Assembly: GCA_005792205.1 (NCBI GenBank)
Contig: SXSO01000100.1
Span: forward strand, 1-7,329
DNA: 7,329 bases
DNA from: Bacteroidota bacterium
GTDB lineage: Bacteria; Bacteroidota; Ignavibacteria; UBA10030; F1-140-MAGs086
Direction of reading: 5' to 3'
The notes below the pieces were generated by a model. That model did not search any database and had not been told where the DNA came from. It saw nothing but the letters and a program-made list of their open reading frames with translations. The position numbers and the translations under genes were made by a program. Below, piece by piece: positions 5,880-7,329 of the stretch (positions are counted from its first letter, which is position 1; every line of letters starts with the position of its first letter).

Positions 5880-7329
5880 TTATTTTCCATGACAATGTTT
5901 GTATTTTTTTCCACTTTCACAATGACATAATTCATTTCGTCCAACTTTTTCTTCAACGGAAACAGGTTTTGTTTTTTCAATTTGTTGTTGTTCTTGGTTT
6001 GTAGATTGATCTATTTTATATCCTATTCCATCAGAAGATAAATGAGTAAGATTCATTTCTTCATTTCTAATTTGTTTAACTTTTGGAAGTATGATTGTTT
6101 GTTTCATAGTGGAAAAAACTCTAAAAACAAACGCAATTATTTCATCTTCAATCATATTTAAAAGTTCTTCAAACATTCTAAAAGATTCTGATTTATATTC
6201 AAGAAGAGGATCTTTTTGTCCATATCCACGAAGATGAATTCCTTCTTTCAAATCGTCAATTTCTCTCAAATGCTCTTTCCATCTTTCATCTATTACTTGT
6301 AATGCAGAAAATTTCAAAATATTCTCCATTTGTTCTTTCCCAATTATATTTTCTTTTCTGAAATAAAAATTTTTTGTTTCAATGAAAATTTTTTCTACAA
6401 TTCCATCTTCTCCCAATTTTTGAAATTCATCAGCAGAAAATTTTACATCCACTAAAAGTGATGATCTAAAAAAATTTTGAAGTTCGTTTAGAGAAGCATC
6501 TTTATAAAATTTTTGCACATTCTTATAAATAAAATTCTCTAACAATTCAAAAAGATATTCATGTAATTGTTCACCAAGTAAAACTCTTTTTCTTCTTGAA
6601 TAGACAATTTCTCTTTGTTGATTCATTACATTGTCATATTCAAGAAGTCGTTTTCTAATTCCAAAATTATTTTCTTCAACCTTTTTTTGAGCACGAGTTA
6701 CTGATTTTGTAATCATTGGATGTTGAATAACTTCACCTTCTTCAAAACCAATTCTATTCATAATATTGGCAATTCTTTCACTTCCAAAAAGTCGCATCAA
6801 ATCATCTTCAAGTGAAAGAAAAAATTTTGAAGAACCCGCATCTCCCTGTCTTCCTGCACGTCCGCGAAGTTGTCTATCAATTCTACGCGATTCATGTCTT
6901 TCCGTTCCAATAATGTGAAGACCTCCAGATTCTGTTACACCGGAACCAAGTTTGATATCAGTTCCACGTCCCGCCATATTTGTTGCAATTGTAACTATTG
7001 ATGGATTTCCTGCGAAAGCAATAATTTCAGCTTCTCGTTGATGTTGTTTTGCATTTAAAACATTATGTGGAATTCCATTTCTCTTTAACATTCTACTTAA
7101 AATTTCTGAAACTTCAACGCTGGTTGTACCAACTAATATAGGACGATTTTTTTCTCGCATTTCTTGAATTTCCTTCATAACAGCATTATATTTTTCTCTT
7201 TTAGTTCTATAAATTACATCATCTATATCATTGCGAGTAATTGATTTATTTGTTGGTATTACAACTACATCAAGTTTATAAATGTTAAAAAATTCTGGCG
7301 CTTCAGTTTCAGCAGTTCCTGTCATTCCC
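5880..7329 (-). CDS. secA: Preprotein translocase ATPase SecA, C-terminal part (5' end outside window)
   Basis: The C-terminal half, about 480 residues, of the ATP-driven motor that pushes unfolded proteins through SecYEG. The frame is open to the window edge, and the visible part begins at the conserved GMTGTAETEA segment after the PPXD domain. Residues below are numbered from the Met of that segment. The second nucleotide-binding domain holds GTTSVEVSE (66-74), motif V TNMAGRGTDIKLG (115-127) and motif VI with arginine fingers QLRGRAGRQGD (152-162). Next are the helical scaffold (KRLLEYDNVMNQQREIVYSR, 225-244) and wing domains and the RWKEHL helix (348-353). A Gln-rich linker leads to a complete SEC-C zinc motif, CHC at 467-469 with CH at 478-479, used for SecB and phospholipid contact in other bacteria. 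No broken or missing motif is seen. It is the most upstream visible gene of the smr-glcF-thiI run; its promoter lies outside the window. Confidence 0.97.
   Translation of the reverse strand, partial: GMTGTAETEAPEFFNIYKLDVVVIPTNKSITRNDIDDVIYRTKREKYNAVMKEIQEMREKNRPILVGTTSVEVSEILSRMLKRNGIPHNVLNAKQHQREAEIIAFAGNPSIVTIATNMAGRGTDIKLGSGVTESGGLHIIGTERHESRRIDRQLRGRAGRQGDAGSSKFFLSLEDDLMRLFGSERIANIMNRIGFEEGEVIQHPMITKSVTRAQKKVEENNFGIRKRLLEYDNVMNQQREIVYSRRKRVLLGEQLHEYLFELLENFIYKNVQKFYKDASLNELQNFFRSSLLVDVKFSADEFQKLGEDGIVEKIFIETKNFYFRKENIIGKEQMENILKFSALQVIDERWKEHLREIDDLKEGIHLRGYGQKDPLLEYKSESFRMFEELLNMIEDEIIAFVFRVFSTMKQTIILPKVKQIRNEEMNLTHLSSDGIGYKIDQSTNQEQQQIEKTKPVSVEEKVGRNELCHCESGKKYKHCHGK

Noticed and set aside
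5875..5895. TTG start for the Smr gene at 5895 inside secA
   Set aside because: It would add a hydrophobic SWKIII extension not needed by the domain, while the ATG at 5874 starts directly before the first strand.
1..7329. Search by eye for tRNA genes, CRISPR repeats, transposase genes, long direct repeats and riboswitches
   Set aside because: None seen; intergenic DNA totals under 100 bp and nearly all sequence is explained by genes.

Overview
The window is a compact, very AT-rich stretch of bacterial chromosome holding nine protein-coding genes, one of them frameshifted. No RNA gene, insertion sequence, CRISPR array or integrase is visible. The lineage is most likely a non-Bacteroidia member of the FCB group (Chlorobiota / Ignavibacteria / Kapabacteria-like). 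I infer this from the SecA C-terminal sequence (the GIHLRGYGQKDPLLEYK segment and the SEC-C tail), from the PASTA-protein/rpe gene pair familiar from that group, and from the near absence of Shine-Dalgarno sequences. The taxonomic call is by recognition only; no search was run.

Left edge (1-1742): a leftward gene, cut by the window edge, encodes a small exported protein with a His cluster and a CxxC pair. Across a 50-bp divergent gap lies a rightward pair: a membrane-anchored protein with three PASTA domains, then ribulose-phosphate 3-epimerase (rpe), joined stop-to-start as TAAATG.

Middle (1743-3197): rpe converges on a leftward pair, a SAM-dependent methyltransferase followed by 3-methyladenine DNA glycosylase I (tag), joined by an ATGA overlap. 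The methyltransferase frame is broken by one base at a run of nine A's on its coding strand. One added A restores a clean 219-residue protein. Divergent from it, with only 11 bp between the start codons, is a small rightward gene for a membrane-anchored protein with two CxxC pairs.

Right (3172-7329): a tightly packed leftward operon, secA (5' end outside the window), a small Smr-domain gene, a GlcF-type iron-sulfur subunit, and thiI. Gaps are 5 bp, a 4-bp overlap and an 8-bp overlap, so these genes are probably co-transcribed. The contents are functionally mixed: protein export, an Smr nuclease-type domain, redox, and tRNA thiolation. The operon therefore looks like lineage-specific gene packing rather than one pathway. 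The GlcF subunit has no glcD/glcE partner in view.

No stretch over 300 bp lacks a gene. I see no clear new multi-gene system here. The items most worth a second look are the A9 frameshift in the methyltransferase, the Glu-to-Gln change at the base-contact position of Tag, and the two small uncharacterised Cys-containing membrane/exported proteins.
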